From Pseudomonadota bacterium (GTDB lineage: Bacteria; Pseudomonadota; Alphaproteobacteria; Caulobacterales; Caulobacteraceae), in contig JAEXZS010000031.1 of the NCBI GenBank assembly GCA_023451375.1, positions 1 to 47,169 on the forward strand: a DNA stretch of 47,169 nt. The letters run 5' to 3'. Shown one piece after another: positions 34,348-42,638 of the stretch. The notes beneath the pieces were generated by a model that saw only the letters and a list, made by a program, of their open reading frames with translations, made no database searches and had not been told where the DNA came from. The first letter of the stretch is position 1. Every line of letters starts with the position of its first letter. The translations under genes were made by a program, and so were the position numbers.

Positions 34348-34519
34348 CTCCCTCTCCCGTTGGGAGAGGGCTTGAGCGCGCGGCGGCGAAGCCGTCGTTC
34401 TTGCGCGACCCGAAGGGCGGCGCGAAGCAGCCAAAGGGTGAGGGCTGGACGGTGCGAATTGGCCCGCCGGCGGACTCTCATCCGGCCCTTCGGACCACCT
34501 TCTCCCGGCGGGAGAAGGG
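34348..34519. repeat. Extragenic repeat with two terminal palindromes
   Basis: CCCTCTCCC-GTT-GGGAGAGGG (34350-34370) opens the element. CCTTCTCCC-GGC-GGGAGAAGG (34498-34518) closes it. Between them are GACCCGAAGGGCGGCGCGAA and AAGGGTGAGGGC. This pattern matches a widespread alphaproteobacterial extragenic repeat, often read through as spurious ORFs. Its first hairpin may end transcription of the carboxylase-hydratase operon. Confidence 0.75.
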
Positions 34520-35013
34520 ACCAGTTGTGCGGAATTGTTTCGGCCAACTCTCCTACTGACGCTGATCCGACCTCAACGATTTTAGCCGCTTCCGCGACTC
34601 TCGCCCCGATCGACCTTCCGGGGTCGAAAACGCCCGTATGCTCCCCTCGCCCCGTCGCACCGGAGGGCTCGTGAGGCCTGCGACCTTGCGGCGGCGGGAG
34701 CGGATGGAGCGGGTCTGAAACGGCCCGCGCCAACGGCGCGCGATCGGCATTCCGATACCAGAGCGCCTGGAGGGTCGAGGGGGATACTCGGCCGCACCCG
34801 GACGGGGTTCGCAGACCTCGCCGGCCCGCCGCAGGCTTATGGGTTAGGCGAGAAGACCGCCACCACGCGGCGCCCCGCGCTTGCAGAACAATCATCCGCG
34901 CGTCGCGTCGAACTTCGTCGAAACGGCACTCACAATACAGAACTCCGGGCGAAGACCGGCGCTCCGCCCAGCCCTCCAAGCTCGCAGCGACAGCGCGAGG
35001 CCGAAGAGCCGTG
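34520..35013. other. About 490 bases without a recognisable gene
   Basis: No reading frame here resembles a real protein; the long frames are low-complexity or antisense. The most structured part is 34676-34836 (listed separately). An imperfect stem (GGGCG...CGCCC, about 34947-34971) near the 3' end of the methyltransferase gene may act as its terminator. Confidence 0.45.
34676..34836. other. Candidate structured RNA region (strand unknown)
   Basis: Nested complementary segments: GCCTGCG (34676-34682) with CGCAGGC (34830-34836), and GGTCTG (34712-34717) with CAGACC (34812-34817). Inside lie hairpins CGCGCC/GGCGCG (34726-34740), ATCGG/CCGAT (34743-34756) and CGAG/CTCG (34776-34790). This is the shape of a multibranched RNA, but GC-rich DNA gives such pairings by chance. 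No known RNA family was matched. Confidence 0.2.
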
Positions 35014-35772
35014 TCACCATTCCAGCGCCGTCCGGCCTCGGAGGATCGCCTCCGTCTCCGTCGTGTGTTTGCCGCCCGCCCGGTCGTGCAGCACCAGCGG
35101 CGGCAGCAGGCGCAGCGGCGCCCGGCCGGTCTTGATCGCCCGCACCAGCACCCGCTTGGCCGGTTCGTCGGCGAAGGGATGCACCGGCCGCACCGCGAAC
35201 GACCCGGCCTTCTCGCCCAGCAGCGCCAGCAGGTCGCCCAAGCGGTCGGCGCGGTGGATGACCACGATGCGCCCGCCCTCGCGCACGGCCTTCAGCAGAA
35301 AGCCGGTCCAGGCCGCCAGTCCGTCGTCCGCCATCCAGGCGGCCCGCTTGCCTTCCGCTGGCGCACGCAGGGCTCCGGCGTCGTCGAAGAAGGGGGGATT
35401 GGACACCGCCCAGTCGAACGTCTCCAGACCCAGCGCCCGGAAGCCCGCCGCGACGTCGCCCTGGCGAATGGTCGTCCGCTCGCCCACCCCGTTCAGCGTC
35501 GCGTTGCCGGCCGCCAGCGCCGCCATGTCCGGATCGCGCTCCAGGCCCGTCAAAGCGACGTCCGGCCGGCGCGCCGCGACCTGCATCAGCACCGCTCCCG
35601 CGCCGCATCCGGCCTCGAACACCCGCTCGCCCGCCGCCGCCGGGACCGCCGCCGCCAGCAGGGCCGCATCCAGGCCGGCGCGATAGCCGCGCGCCGGCTG
35701 GCGCAGCCGAACCCGGCCGTCCAGCAGGCCGTTCTCGACGGTGTCACACGGGGTTACGGGGGGCTTGTCCAA
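35014..35772 (-). CDS. TrmN6-like tRNA(adenine-N6)-methyltransferase
   Basis: 252 residues. The SAM-dependent fold is shown by GERVFEAGCGAGAVLMQVAA near 48-67 (motif I). The catalytic motif NPPFF near 122-126 is the N-P-P-F signature of adenine-N6 methyltransferases. An early segment with LRQPARGYRAGLDAALLAAA fits the family acting on tRNA1(Val) A37 in E. coli (YfiC/TrmN6). Substrate assignment is by family. The gene diverges from the prenyl synthase gene. Confidence 0.85.
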   Translation of the reverse strand: MDKPPVTPCDTVENGLLDGRVRLRQPARGYRAGLDAALLAAAVPAAAGERVFEAGCGAGAVLMQVAARRPDVALTGLERDPDMAALAAGNATLNGVGERTTIRQGDVAAGFRALGLETFDWAVSNPPFFDDAGALRAPAEGKRAAWMADDGLAAWTGFLLKAVREGGRIVVIHRADRLGDLLALLGEKAGSFAVRPVHPFADEPAKRVLVRAIKTGRAPLRLLPPLVLHDRAGGKHTTETEAILRGRTALEW

Positions 35773-35786
35773 GCCTCAATCTCCTT

Positions 35787-35801
35787 GACCCTCAAAGGGT
35801 C
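35787..35801. promoter_or_regulatory. Short dyad in divergent intergenic region
   Basis: GACCCT-CAA-AGGGTC is a perfect 6-bp inverted repeat, overlapping TTGACC (35785-35790), in the 108-base divergent gap between the methyltransferase and prenyl synthase genes. It could be an operator near a -35 element, but no matching -10 is clear. Confidence 0.2.
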
Positions 35802-35880
35802 GGCCACCATTGTGCGCCGCATCGTGATCCGGCAAGTCGCCGTGGTCGTCATCGCCCCGTCGCGGACCGCCGCGCGACCT

Positions 35881-36912
35881 GTGAAAGAGTATCCCTTGGA
35901 CGCTGCCATCGCCGCCGCTGCCCGCCCGAAGGGGGACATCGACGCCCTCGTCCGGCTGGCCGAGACCGACATGGCCGCCGTCGACGCCCTGATCATCGAC
36001 CGGATGCAGTCGGACGTGCCGATCATTCCCAAGCTTGCCGAGCACCTGGTCTCCGCCGGCGGCAAGCGCCTGCGTCCGCTCATCACCGTCGCCGCGGCCC
36101 GCGCGACCGGCGCGGCCGATGACATCGGCGCCCCGCGCAAGCTGGCCGCCGCCGTCGAGTTCATCCATACCGCCACCCTGCTGCACGACGACATCGTCGA
36201 CGCCTCGGAACTGCGCCGGGGCAAGGTCGCGGCCCACCTGATCTGGGGCGCGCCCACCAGCGTCCTGGTCGGCGACTTCCTGTTCGCCCGCGCCTTCGAA
36301 CTCATGGTCGAGACTGATTCCATGCGCGCCCTGGGCATTCTGGCCGAGGCGTCGCGCGTGATCTCGGAGGGCGAGGTGCTGCAGCTGACCCGCGCTCACG
36401 ACCTGAACCTGGACCAGGACACCTATCTCCAGATCATCTCGGCCAAGACGGCCGAGCTGTTCGCCGCCGCCGCCGAGGCGGGCGCGGTGGGAGCGGGCGC
36501 CAACGCCGCCTCGGTCCAGGCGCTGCGTGACTACGGCATGGCGCTGGGGATCGCCTTCCAACTGGCCGACGACGCGCTGGACTATGGCGCCACGGCCGAG
36601 GCCCTGGGCAAGAACGCCGGCGACGACTTCAACGAGGGCAAGGCGACCCTGCCGTTGCTGCTGGGCGCCGCCCGCACGCGCGGCCGCGAGGCCGACTTCT
36701 GGGAGCGGACCATCACCAAGGGCGAGCGCACGCCCGAGGACTTCGGCCGCGCGCGCGAACTGATCATCGGCTCCGGCGCCGTCGGCGCGACCCTGGACCT
36801 GGCCGGCGACTACGCCGACATGGCCAAGGCGGCGCTGGCGGCTCTCCCGGCTTCGGATTGGCGCGCCGCGCTCGAGGACCTGGCCGACTTCGCCGTCTCC
36901 CGTGCGGCCTGA
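35881..36912 (+). CDS. ispB: Polyprenyl diphosphate synthase (octaprenyl type)
   Basis: About 343 residues. The first aspartate-rich motif is LLHDDIVDAS, the second ADDALDYGA, and the opening SAGGKRLRPLIT is typical. Together they identify a trans-prenyl chain elongase of the IspB/ubiquinone side-chain type. The start is uncertain. GTG at 35881 is used; TTG at 35896 has a better AAAGAG upstream. No in-frame ATG is usable. The 3' end overlaps the next gene by 11 bases. Confidence 0.9.
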   Translation: MKEYPLDAAIAAAARPKGDIDALVRLAETDMAAVDALIIDRMQSDVPIIPKLAEHLVSAGGKRLRPLITVAAARATGAADDIGAPRKLAAAVEFIHTATLLHDDIVDASELRRGKVAAHLIWGAPTSVLVGDFLFARAFELMVETDSMRALGILAEASRVISEGEVLQLTRAHDLNLDQDTYLQIISAKTAELFAAAAEAGAVGAGANAASVQALRDYGMALGIAFQLADDALDYGATAEALGKNAGDDFNEGKATLPLLLGAARTRGREADFWERTITKGERTPEDFGRARELIIGSGAVGATLDLAGDYADMAKAALAALPASDWRAALEDLADFAVSRAA

Positions 36913-37555
36913 GCACGGTTTGGGCGACACCGCCGATCTCCTGGACGCCCAGGTCCGCGCCGCCGACCTGGACCGCTGGCTGGCCAGCCGACTGGTCGCC
37001 GACCCGGCGGCGCGCGCCGATCTGATCGTGCTCCACGCCTTCGAGGCGGAGCTGATGGCCATCCCGACCCGGGTCACCCAGCCCCTGCTGGCCGAGATGC
37101 GCTACACCTGGTGGGCGGAGCAGCTGGACGGCGTCTTCTCCGGCCAGACCCGCAAGGGCCATCCGATCCTCGAGGCGCTGACGGACGTAGCGGCGCGGCG
37201 GGGCCTGGACCGGGCGCCTTTCGACGCCCTGATCGAGGCCCACATCGGCCGTGTCCATGGCCAGCCGCACGACCTGGACGCCTTCTATGTCGGGCCCATG
37301 CAGGCGGCTGTCCGCATCCTCGCCGGCCCTGGCCAGGACAAGCATGTGGTCGAGGCCGGTCGCGTGCGGGGCTTGGCGCAGACGGGCCGGCTGGAGGAGG
37401 CGCGCGCCGGCCGGCGAGGGGCCAATGTGGAGCTGAAGAGCCTGCCCGCGCCGGCTTTCCCCGCCGTCGCGCCGGCCGCCCTGCTCCGCCCCGAGGAGCC
37501 CGAGCCCGTTAAGCGCCTGCGCCTGGTCTGGGCCGCCGCCCGGGGAAGGATTTAA
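36902..37555 (+). CDS. Squalene/phytoene synthase-like protein, shortened
   Basis: 217 residues. LHAFEAELMAIPTRVTQPLL, then EMRYTWWAEQLDGVF, aligns with the trans-isoprenyl diphosphate synthase head-to-head family. It is shorter than real synthases (about 270-300) and lacks both DxxxD metal motifs. It therefore resembles the NDUFAF6-type complex I assembly relatives more than an enzyme (inference). It starts with GTG at 36902, overlapping ispB by 11 bases, so the two are coupled. Confidence 0.75.
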   Translation: MRPEHGLGDTADLLDAQVRAADLDRWLASRLVADPAARADLIVLHAFEAELMAIPTRVTQPLLAEMRYTWWAEQLDGVFSGQTRKGHPILEALTDVAARRGLDRAPFDALIEAHIGRVHGQPHDLDAFYVGPMQAAVRILAGPGQDKHVVEAGRVRGLAQTGRLEEARAGRRGANVELKSLPAPAFPAVAPAALLRPEEPEPVKRLRLVWAAARGRI

Positions 37556-37565
37556 GTCCCCGCGA

Positions 37566-38969
37566 TCAGTTGCCCGCCTTGTCGCGCCACGCCCTCAGGC
37601 TTTCCATCGCCCGCATGCTCATCAGCCGCTTCTTGGCCCGGCCGCGATCCTTCGGCGGAATGCGCTTGCCGTCCTCGTCGACGCGCGGCGCCTCCAGCGG
37701 CGGCAGCAGGCCGTAGTTGATGTTCATCGGCTGGAATTTGGACCCTTCCAGATGCCCGCCGGTGATGTGCTCCACCAGGGCGCCCATGGCGGTCTCCGCA
37801 GGCGGCGGCGCCAGGTCGCGCCCCAGCGCCTGGGCGGCGGCGAGGCGGCCGGTCAGCAGGCCCATGGCGGCGCTCTCGACATAGCCCTCCACGCCTGTCA
37901 CCTGACCGGCGAAGCGCAGGCGCGGCATGGCCTTCAGTCGCAACTGCCGGTCCAGCAGCTTCGGCGAGTTCAGGAAGGTGTTGCGGTGCAGGCCGCCCAG
38001 GCGCGCGAACTGGGCGTTCTGCAGGCCGGGGATCATCCGGAAGACCTCGGCCTGCGCCCCGTGCTTCAGCTTGGTCTGGAAGCCGACCAGGTTGAACAGG
38101 GTGCCCAGCGCATTGTCCTGGCGAAGCTGGACGATGGCGTGCGGCTTCACCGTGGGATCGCGCGGATTGGTCAGGCCGACGGGCTTCATCGGGCCGTGGC
38201 GCAGCGTCTCGCGGCCGCGTTCCGCCATCACCTCGATCGGCAGGCAGCCGTCGAAGTAGGGCACGTTCTCCCAGTCCTTGAACTCGGCTTTCGGCCCGCT
38301 CAGCAAGGCGTCGATGAAGGCCTCGTACTGGGCCTTGTCCATGGGGCAGTTGACGTAGGCGGCCGCGTCTCCGCCCGGCCCCTCCTTGTCATAGCGCGAC
38401 TGCCTCCAGGCGATGTCGAAGTCGATCGAGTCCGCATGGACGATCGGCGCGATGGCGTCGAAGAAACTCAGGCTTTCCTCGCCGGTGGCCTTCAGTATGG
38501 CCTCGGCCAGCGCCGGGGAGGTGAGGGGGCCTGTCGCGACGATCACATTGTCCCAGTCTCCGGGCGGCAGACCCGCGATCTCCTCCCGCACGACGGTGAC
38601 GAGGGGGTGGGCCTCCAGCCGCGCCGTCACGGCGCGCGAGAAGCCTTCGCGATCGACCGCGAGAGCGCCGCCGGCGGGCACCTGGTTGGCGTCGCCTGAG
38701 GCCATGATCAGGCTATCCAGAGCCCGCATCTCGGCGTGCAGCAGGCCGACGGCGTTGTACTCCCAGTCGTCCGAGCGGAAGGAGTTGGAACAGACCAGCT
38801 CGGCCAGGCCGTCGGTATGGTGAGCGTCTGTCTTCACGCCGGGCACGCCGCGCATCTCATGCAGGATCACGGGCACGCCCGCGTTGGCGACCTGCCAGGC
38901 CGCCTCGGAGCCGGCGAGGCCGCCGCCGATGACGTGGATGGGCGCGAGGGAGGAGGGGGGAACGGTCAT
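37566..38969 (-). CDS. trmFO: tRNA m5U54 methyltransferase TrmFO
   Basis: 467 residues. The FAD-binding motif GGGLAGSEAAW (about 15-25) is followed by the catalytic-cysteine motif LVCSNSFRSD near 58-67. A second cysteine motif, FDGCLPIEVMAERGRETL, lies near 245-262. These two cysteines are characteristic of folate-dependent TrmFO, which makes ribothymidine in the T loop with methylene-tetrahydrofolate. The C-terminus (PPKDRGRAKKRLMSMRAMES) is basic. It converges with the squalene-synthase-like gene. Confidence 0.97.
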   Translation of the reverse strand: MTVPPSSLAPIHVIGGGLAGSEAAWQVANAGVPVILHEMRGVPGVKTDAHHTDGLAELVCSNSFRSDDWEYNAVGLLHAEMRALDSLIMASGDANQVPAGGALAVDREGFSRAVTARLEAHPLVTVVREEIAGLPPGDWDNVIVATGPLTSPALAEAILKATGEESLSFFDAIAPIVHADSIDFDIAWRQSRYDKEGPGGDAAAYVNCPMDKAQYEAFIDALLSGPKAEFKDWENVPYFDGCLPIEVMAERGRETLRHGPMKPVGLTNPRDPTVKPHAIVQLRQDNALGTLFNLVGFQTKLKHGAQAEVFRMIPGLQNAQFARLGGLHRNTFLNSPKLLDRQLRLKAMPRLRFAGQVTGVEGYVESAAMGLLTGRLAAAQALGRDLAPPPAETAMGALVEHITGGHLEGSKFQPMNINYGLLPPLEAPRVDEDGKRIPPKDRGRAKKRLMSMRAMESLRAWRDKAGN

Positions 38970-39042
38970 CGCGGCCTTCTAGACGCCGTCTGGCGGCAAG
39001 TCATGGTCCCTTGCTATATGGGGAGCGGGATCGGGGCGGACT

Positions 39043-39840
39043 TTGGCGCAAAACAACGGACATCTGCGGTTGGGAGCCGTGCTGGCGGACGGCCTGAACC
39101 GGGCCGCGCGCGCCGGCGGCGACGGCTGGGCGGCGATCCTGCTGGGCGTGATCGTCTGGAGCGCCTGGCCGTTCACGTCCGGCGCCACGCGGTGGGCGTT
39201 GGGCGTCGCGACCCTGATCGCCACGCTGGTCGCCACCGGCGCGCTGGCGCGGCGATCCGTGGCGGAGGACGGGCAGGCCGCGCGGCTATCCGGCCTGGGA
39301 CCGGCCGGGCTGCAGTTCGGCAAGCCGGAGCTCAGGCTGCTCGGCGCCGGGCTGCTCTGCGCCGTCTTCCTGACGCTGATCCTGTGCGTCGTCGCCCTGG
39401 TGCTGCTGGCCGCGTTCGGCATCGCCGGTCTCGACGCCGAGGCCATCCGCCTGCGGAACTGGGCGGCGGTCGGCCCCGCGTGGAAGCTGGGCGTGCTGGC
39501 TCTGATGACGATCGGCACATTCTGCGCCGTCATCGTGCTCGCGGCCCGGCTGGTCCTCTTTATCCCCGCGACCATCGCCCGGGGCCACATGGTCTCGCTG
39601 CACAGCATCGCCCTGTCGCGCGGTGTCGTCGGGCCGTTGGTCGCGGGCCTAGTCGCGACGGCGATGCCCGTTCTCCTGCTGCTCATGGTGACCAGCGCGG
39701 GCTGGATCGGCGGCGCGGGCGCATGGATCGCCTGGGCGGCGGTCCTCAATTTAGTCCAGGGTCCCCTGACTCTCGGCTTTCTGGGCGCGGCCTTTCGCCG
39801 CCTCGAACATCTGTCGCCACCGGAGGGCGCGCATGGCTGA
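39043..39840 (+). CDS. Polytopic membrane protein, paralogue 1 of 3
   Basis: 265 residues with about six transmembrane segments. Landmarks shared with the next two genes are QFGKPELRLLG (near residue 87) and RLVLFIPATIARGHMV (near 167-182). The start is TTG at 39043 (MAQNNGHLRL). A GCTATATG motif lies at 39013-39020, just upstream, and resembles a Caulobacter -10 element. No family is recognised. It overlaps the next gene by 8 bases. Confidence 0.75.
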   Translation: MAQNNGHLRLGAVLADGLNRAARAGGDGWAAILLGVIVWSAWPFTSGATRWALGVATLIATLVATGALARRSVAEDGQAARLSGLGPAGLQFGKPELRLLGAGLLCAVFLTLILCVVALVLLAAFGIAGLDAEAIRLRNWAAVGPAWKLGVLALMTIGTFCAVIVLAARLVLFIPATIARGHMVSLHSIALSRGVVGPLVAGLVATAMPVLLLLMVTSAGWIGGAGAWIAWAAVLNLVQGPLTLGFLGAAFRRLEHLSPPEGAHG

Positions 39841-40765
39841 ATCCTTCTCCATCGGCGAGGCCCTGGCGACGCCTGTTCGACTGATTCGCCGCCATCCGCT
39901 GGCGGTCTTCGTCTGGGGCTTCGTCTCCGTGCCCTTCAGCCTGGTCGGCTTGAGCCTGATGTTCGGCGTCATCGGGCCGATGGACTTCGCGGAGGTCGCC
40001 GCCGAGACCGAGCCTCCGGCCGAACTGATGAGCCGGTTCGTGGCGGTGCAGGGGCTGTCCATGCTGCTCAACGTCGGCCAACTGGCTTTGTCCGTGGTGA
40101 TCTGGGCGGCGATCATGCGGGCGACGTTGCGGATCGGGCGCGAGGACAAAGCCTTCTTCATGCGGCTTGGCGTTGACGAGCTGCGGCTGGCGGTCGTCGG
40201 CCTCGCCCTGTTCGTCGGGGCCTACATCGCGATCATCATCCTGGTGCTGCTGGGGATCGCCGTGGGTGCGGTCGTCTGGCAGATCAGCGCGTTCGCCGCG
40301 GTCGTGCTCGGCATGGCGATGACCTGCGCCCTGATCATCGCCATGGCGATGGCGATGGCGCGCCTGTCGCTGATCGCGCCCGCGACCATCATCCTGGAGC
40401 GGTTCGCCTTCGTCGAGGGCTGGAACCTGGGACGGGGCCGCATGTGGCGGCTGCTCGGCCTGCTGATCTGCACCTGGCTGATCTACATGGTCATCTACGC
40501 CCTGGTCGTCGCCGTGGTGGTCGTCGTCGCGTTCACGACAGGCGTCTTCGCGCACTGGCAGGCGCTGGGCGAGGCGGCGACATTGGCAGACGTCCTGCCT
40601 TCGCCCAGCGTGCTGGCGTTCCTCGTCTTCCTCGCGCTCGTGCCGGGCGCCTTCGCCTACGGCGCGGTGATGACGCTGCTGTGCGCGCCATTCGCAGCCG
40701 CTTGCCGCGAACTGATCGATGGACCGGCGGTGGGACGCCGGCTCGCTGTTGCGCTACACTCCTGA
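39833..40765 (+). CDS. Polytopic membrane protein, paralogue 2 of 3
   Basis: 310 residues, about six transmembrane helices. It shares the landmarks RLGVDELRLAVV (near 103-114) and RLSLIAPATIILERFAFVEG (near 180-200) with its neighbours, then GRGRMWRLLGLL. The opening FSIGEALATPVRLIRRHPLA places two arginines before the first helix. It starts 8 bases inside gene 1 and ends 22 bases before gene 3. Function is unknown. Confidence 0.75.
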   Translation: MAESFSIGEALATPVRLIRRHPLAVFVWGFVSVPFSLVGLSLMFGVIGPMDFAEVAAETEPPAELMSRFVAVQGLSMLLNVGQLALSVVIWAAIMRATLRIGREDKAFFMRLGVDELRLAVVGLALFVGAYIAIIILVLLGIAVGAVVWQISAFAAVVLGMAMTCALIIAMAMAMARLSLIAPATIILERFAFVEGWNLGRGRMWRLLGLLICTWLIYMVIYALVVAVVVVVAFTTGVFAHWQALGEAATLADVLPSPSVLAFLVFLALVPGAFAYGAVMTLLCAPFAAACRELIDGPAVGRRLAVALHS

Positions 40766-40787
40766 CGAGTCGTCCAGGGAATCGATC

Positions 40788-41675
40788 ATGAGCTTTTCCG
40801 CCACCGAGGCTGCCTTCGAAGGTTTCCGCGTCGTGCGCCGCAAACCCGTCGTGGTCCTGTTCTGGAGCGCGGTCTATCTGGCGATGTTCGCGGTGACGTT
40901 CGCCGTCGGCGCTTCGTCGCTGGCCCGGATCATGGCCATGGCGGAAACCTTGCAGTCGTCGGAACCCTCGATGGCGGACGTCGAGGCGCTGGGCGCATCC
41001 TATGGCGGCTTCCTGGCTTGGGTGGCGCCGCTTGGCCTAGCGGCCGGCGCCATTCTGAGCGCGGCGATCGCCCGTGCGGTCCTGCGGCCCGAGCAGTCTG
41101 CTTGGGGTTATCTCAGGTTCGGCAAGGACGAACTCAGGGTTCTCGTTGTCAGCGTCGCCATAGGGCTTATCTTCGGCGTCCTGGGTGGAGCCGGTTTCGC
41201 CATCGTCAGCCTGCTGTTCGCCAGCGGTGCGGCCTCGGGACAGGCGATCCTCTTCCTCGTTGCTCTGCTCGCGTCGCTGGCGGTGATCGCCGGCTTGGTC
41301 TGGCTGGGCGTGCGCCTCAGCCTCGCCGTGCCGATGACCCTGGATCGCGGCCGCATCGTCGTGTTCGAATCCTTCAAGGCCACCAAGGGCCGGTTCTGGC
41401 CCATGCTGGGGATGGCGCTGATCGTCGTCATCATGGCGTTCGTCGTCAGCCTGCTCGGCGGCATCGTGGCCATGCCCGTCACGCTGGTGTCCGGCGGATT
41501 GGAAAGCCTGGCGGCCCTGGATGGGGCGCCGCTGGGCGAAATCCTCGCCAGGGCCTGGCCGGCGTTGGCGGCCTGGTCCGTGGTCAACGCCATCCTGTCC
41601 GCCCTGCAGCTAGCCGTGCTCTACGCGCCTTTCTCGGCCGTGTGGCGAGACATACGCGGAACCGGCGCGATCTGA
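40788..41675 (+). CDS. Polytopic membrane protein, paralogue 3 of 3
   Basis: 295 residues, about six transmembrane helices. The landmark segments are RFGKDELRVLVVSVAIGLIF (near 108-127) and RLSLAVPMTLDRGRIVVFES (near 180-200), then KGRFWPMLGMA. The start at 40788 (MSFSATEAAFEGFRVVRRKP) resembles the opening of gene 2. An in-frame start 69 bases upstream lies in gene 2 and is rejected. The CPBP protease gene follows after 12 bases. Confidence 0.75.
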   Translation: MSFSATEAAFEGFRVVRRKPVVVLFWSAVYLAMFAVTFAVGASSLARIMAMAETLQSSEPSMADVEALGASYGGFLAWVAPLGLAAGAILSAAIARAVLRPEQSAWGYLRFGKDELRVLVVSVAIGLIFGVLGGAGFAIVSLLFASGAASGQAILFLVALLASLAVIAGLVWLGVRLSLAVPMTLDRGRIVVFESFKATKGRFWPMLGMALIVVIMAFVVSLLGGIVAMPVTLVSGGLESLAALDGAPLGEILARAWPALAAWSVVNAILSALQLAVLYAPFSAVWRDIRGTGAI

Positions 41676-41687
41676 TCGGAGGCGGCC

Positions 41688-42638
41688 ATGGCCGGACGTG
41701 AACTCTATGCGCCGAGACGACCCGGCCATCGGCGGACCTGGTCGGCGGCGGCGGTGGTTCTGGCGGTGGTCTTCATCGTCCTCGGATCTGTAATCGCCCT
41801 CCTACCCGGCCTGATCTTGGGCCTCATCGACGCCGCCGGAGAGCAGACGGGGTGGCGCGGACTGGTCTACGTCCTGACCGTCCCCTTCGGCGCGACCGCG
41901 CTGCTGGTCTTCGCCTGGGTCGCCTTCGCCGAGAGGCGGGGACTGGCCACGATCGGCTTCAATGAGCGTGGCCTGCTCCGCTTCGTGAGAGGATACGGCC
42001 TTGGGCTGGCGTTCCTGGCGTTGGTCGTGGTCGTGATCGGGGCAGTCGGCGGATATGAGGTCGAAGGCGGCGGGGCCTTCGCGACCGGCGCGGTCGGATC
42101 GGCGCTCGTTCCCATCGCCGTCCTCCTGCTGGCCTTCATCGTGCAGGGCTCGACCGAGGAGATCGTGATGCGCGGCTGGCTGATGCAGATCATCGTCTCC
42201 CGGCACGGGCTGGTCATCGGACTGGTTGTCAGCTCGGCGCTGTTCTCGCTGCTTCACGGCGGCAACATCGACCTGTCTCCCGCCTTGGCCGTCGGCCTGC
42301 TGAACATTGTTCTGGTCGGCGTCTTCCTGGGCCTCTACGCGGCGCGCGAGGGCTCGCTGTGGGGCGTCTGCGGCTGGCACGCGGCGTGGAACTGGCTGCT
42401 CGGCCTCGGTTTCGGGCTGGAGGTCTCCGGCCAGGTGATCGAAGTCGAGCCCCTGTTCGTCGACCTGACGGCGCGCGACAACCTGCCGTTTTGGGTCACC
42501 GGCGGCGCCTTCGGACCCGAGGCCAGCGTCGTGACCAGCGCCGTGCTGATCGCTGGATGCGGCTGGATTCTGTGGCGCGGGACCTATGCGAGCCGCGGCG
42601 TGGAAGAGGACGTCAGGCCCGCTTCCGAGACCGCTTAG
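41688..42638 (+). CDS. CPBP family intramembrane metalloprotease
   Basis: 316 residues, eight or more hydrophobic segments. The CPBP (Abi) motifs are present in order: QGSTEEIVMRGWLMQ (EExxxR, near 150-165), LFSLLHGGN (FxxxH, near 185) and CGWHAAWNW (HxxxN/W, near 225-233). The membrane-embedded zinc-dependent protease is likely active. Family roles include prenylated-protein processing and bacteriocin immunity or maturation. It is the last gene of the membrane cluster; its 3' end overlaps convergent uvrA by 26 bases. Confidence 0.88.
   Translation: MAGRELYAPRRPGHRRTWSAAAVVLAVVFIVLGSVIALLPGLILGLIDAAGEQTGWRGLVYVLTVPFGATALLVFAWVAFAERRGLATIGFNERGLLRFVRGYGLGLAFLALVVVVIGAVGGYEVEGGGAFATGAVGSALVPIAVLLLAFIVQGSTEEIVMRGWLMQIIVSRHGLVIGLVVSSALFSLLHGGNIDLSPALAVGLLNIVLVGVFLGLYAAREGSLWGVCGWHAAWNWLLGLGFGLEVSGQVIEVEPLFVDLTARDNLPFWVTGGAFGPEASVVTSAVLIAGCGWILWRGTYASRGVEEDVRPASETA

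Noticed and set aside
33384..34979. 531-codon minus-strand frame covering the hydratase gene and the extragenic repeat
   Set aside because: It is antisense to a clear crotonase-family gene, and its remaining part is translation of the repeat element with no domain-like pattern.
34520..35013. 6S RNA, SRP RNA, RNase P RNA or tmRNA in the gene-free stretch
   Set aside because: A short CCTGCGGCGG match to 6S RNA was noticed, but the flanks do not follow. The diagnostic cores of SRP RNA, RNase P RNA and tmRNA are absent.
35011..35880. Extension of the prenyl synthase frame over the methyltransferase gene
   Set aside because: The region is antisense to a TrmN6-like gene with a clear NPPF motif, and prenyl synthase homology begins only after about 35896.
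37111..37512. 133-codon frame inside the squalene-synthase-like gene
   Set aside because: It overlaps the real gene in another frame and has only Gly/Arg/Pro-rich low-complexity sequence.
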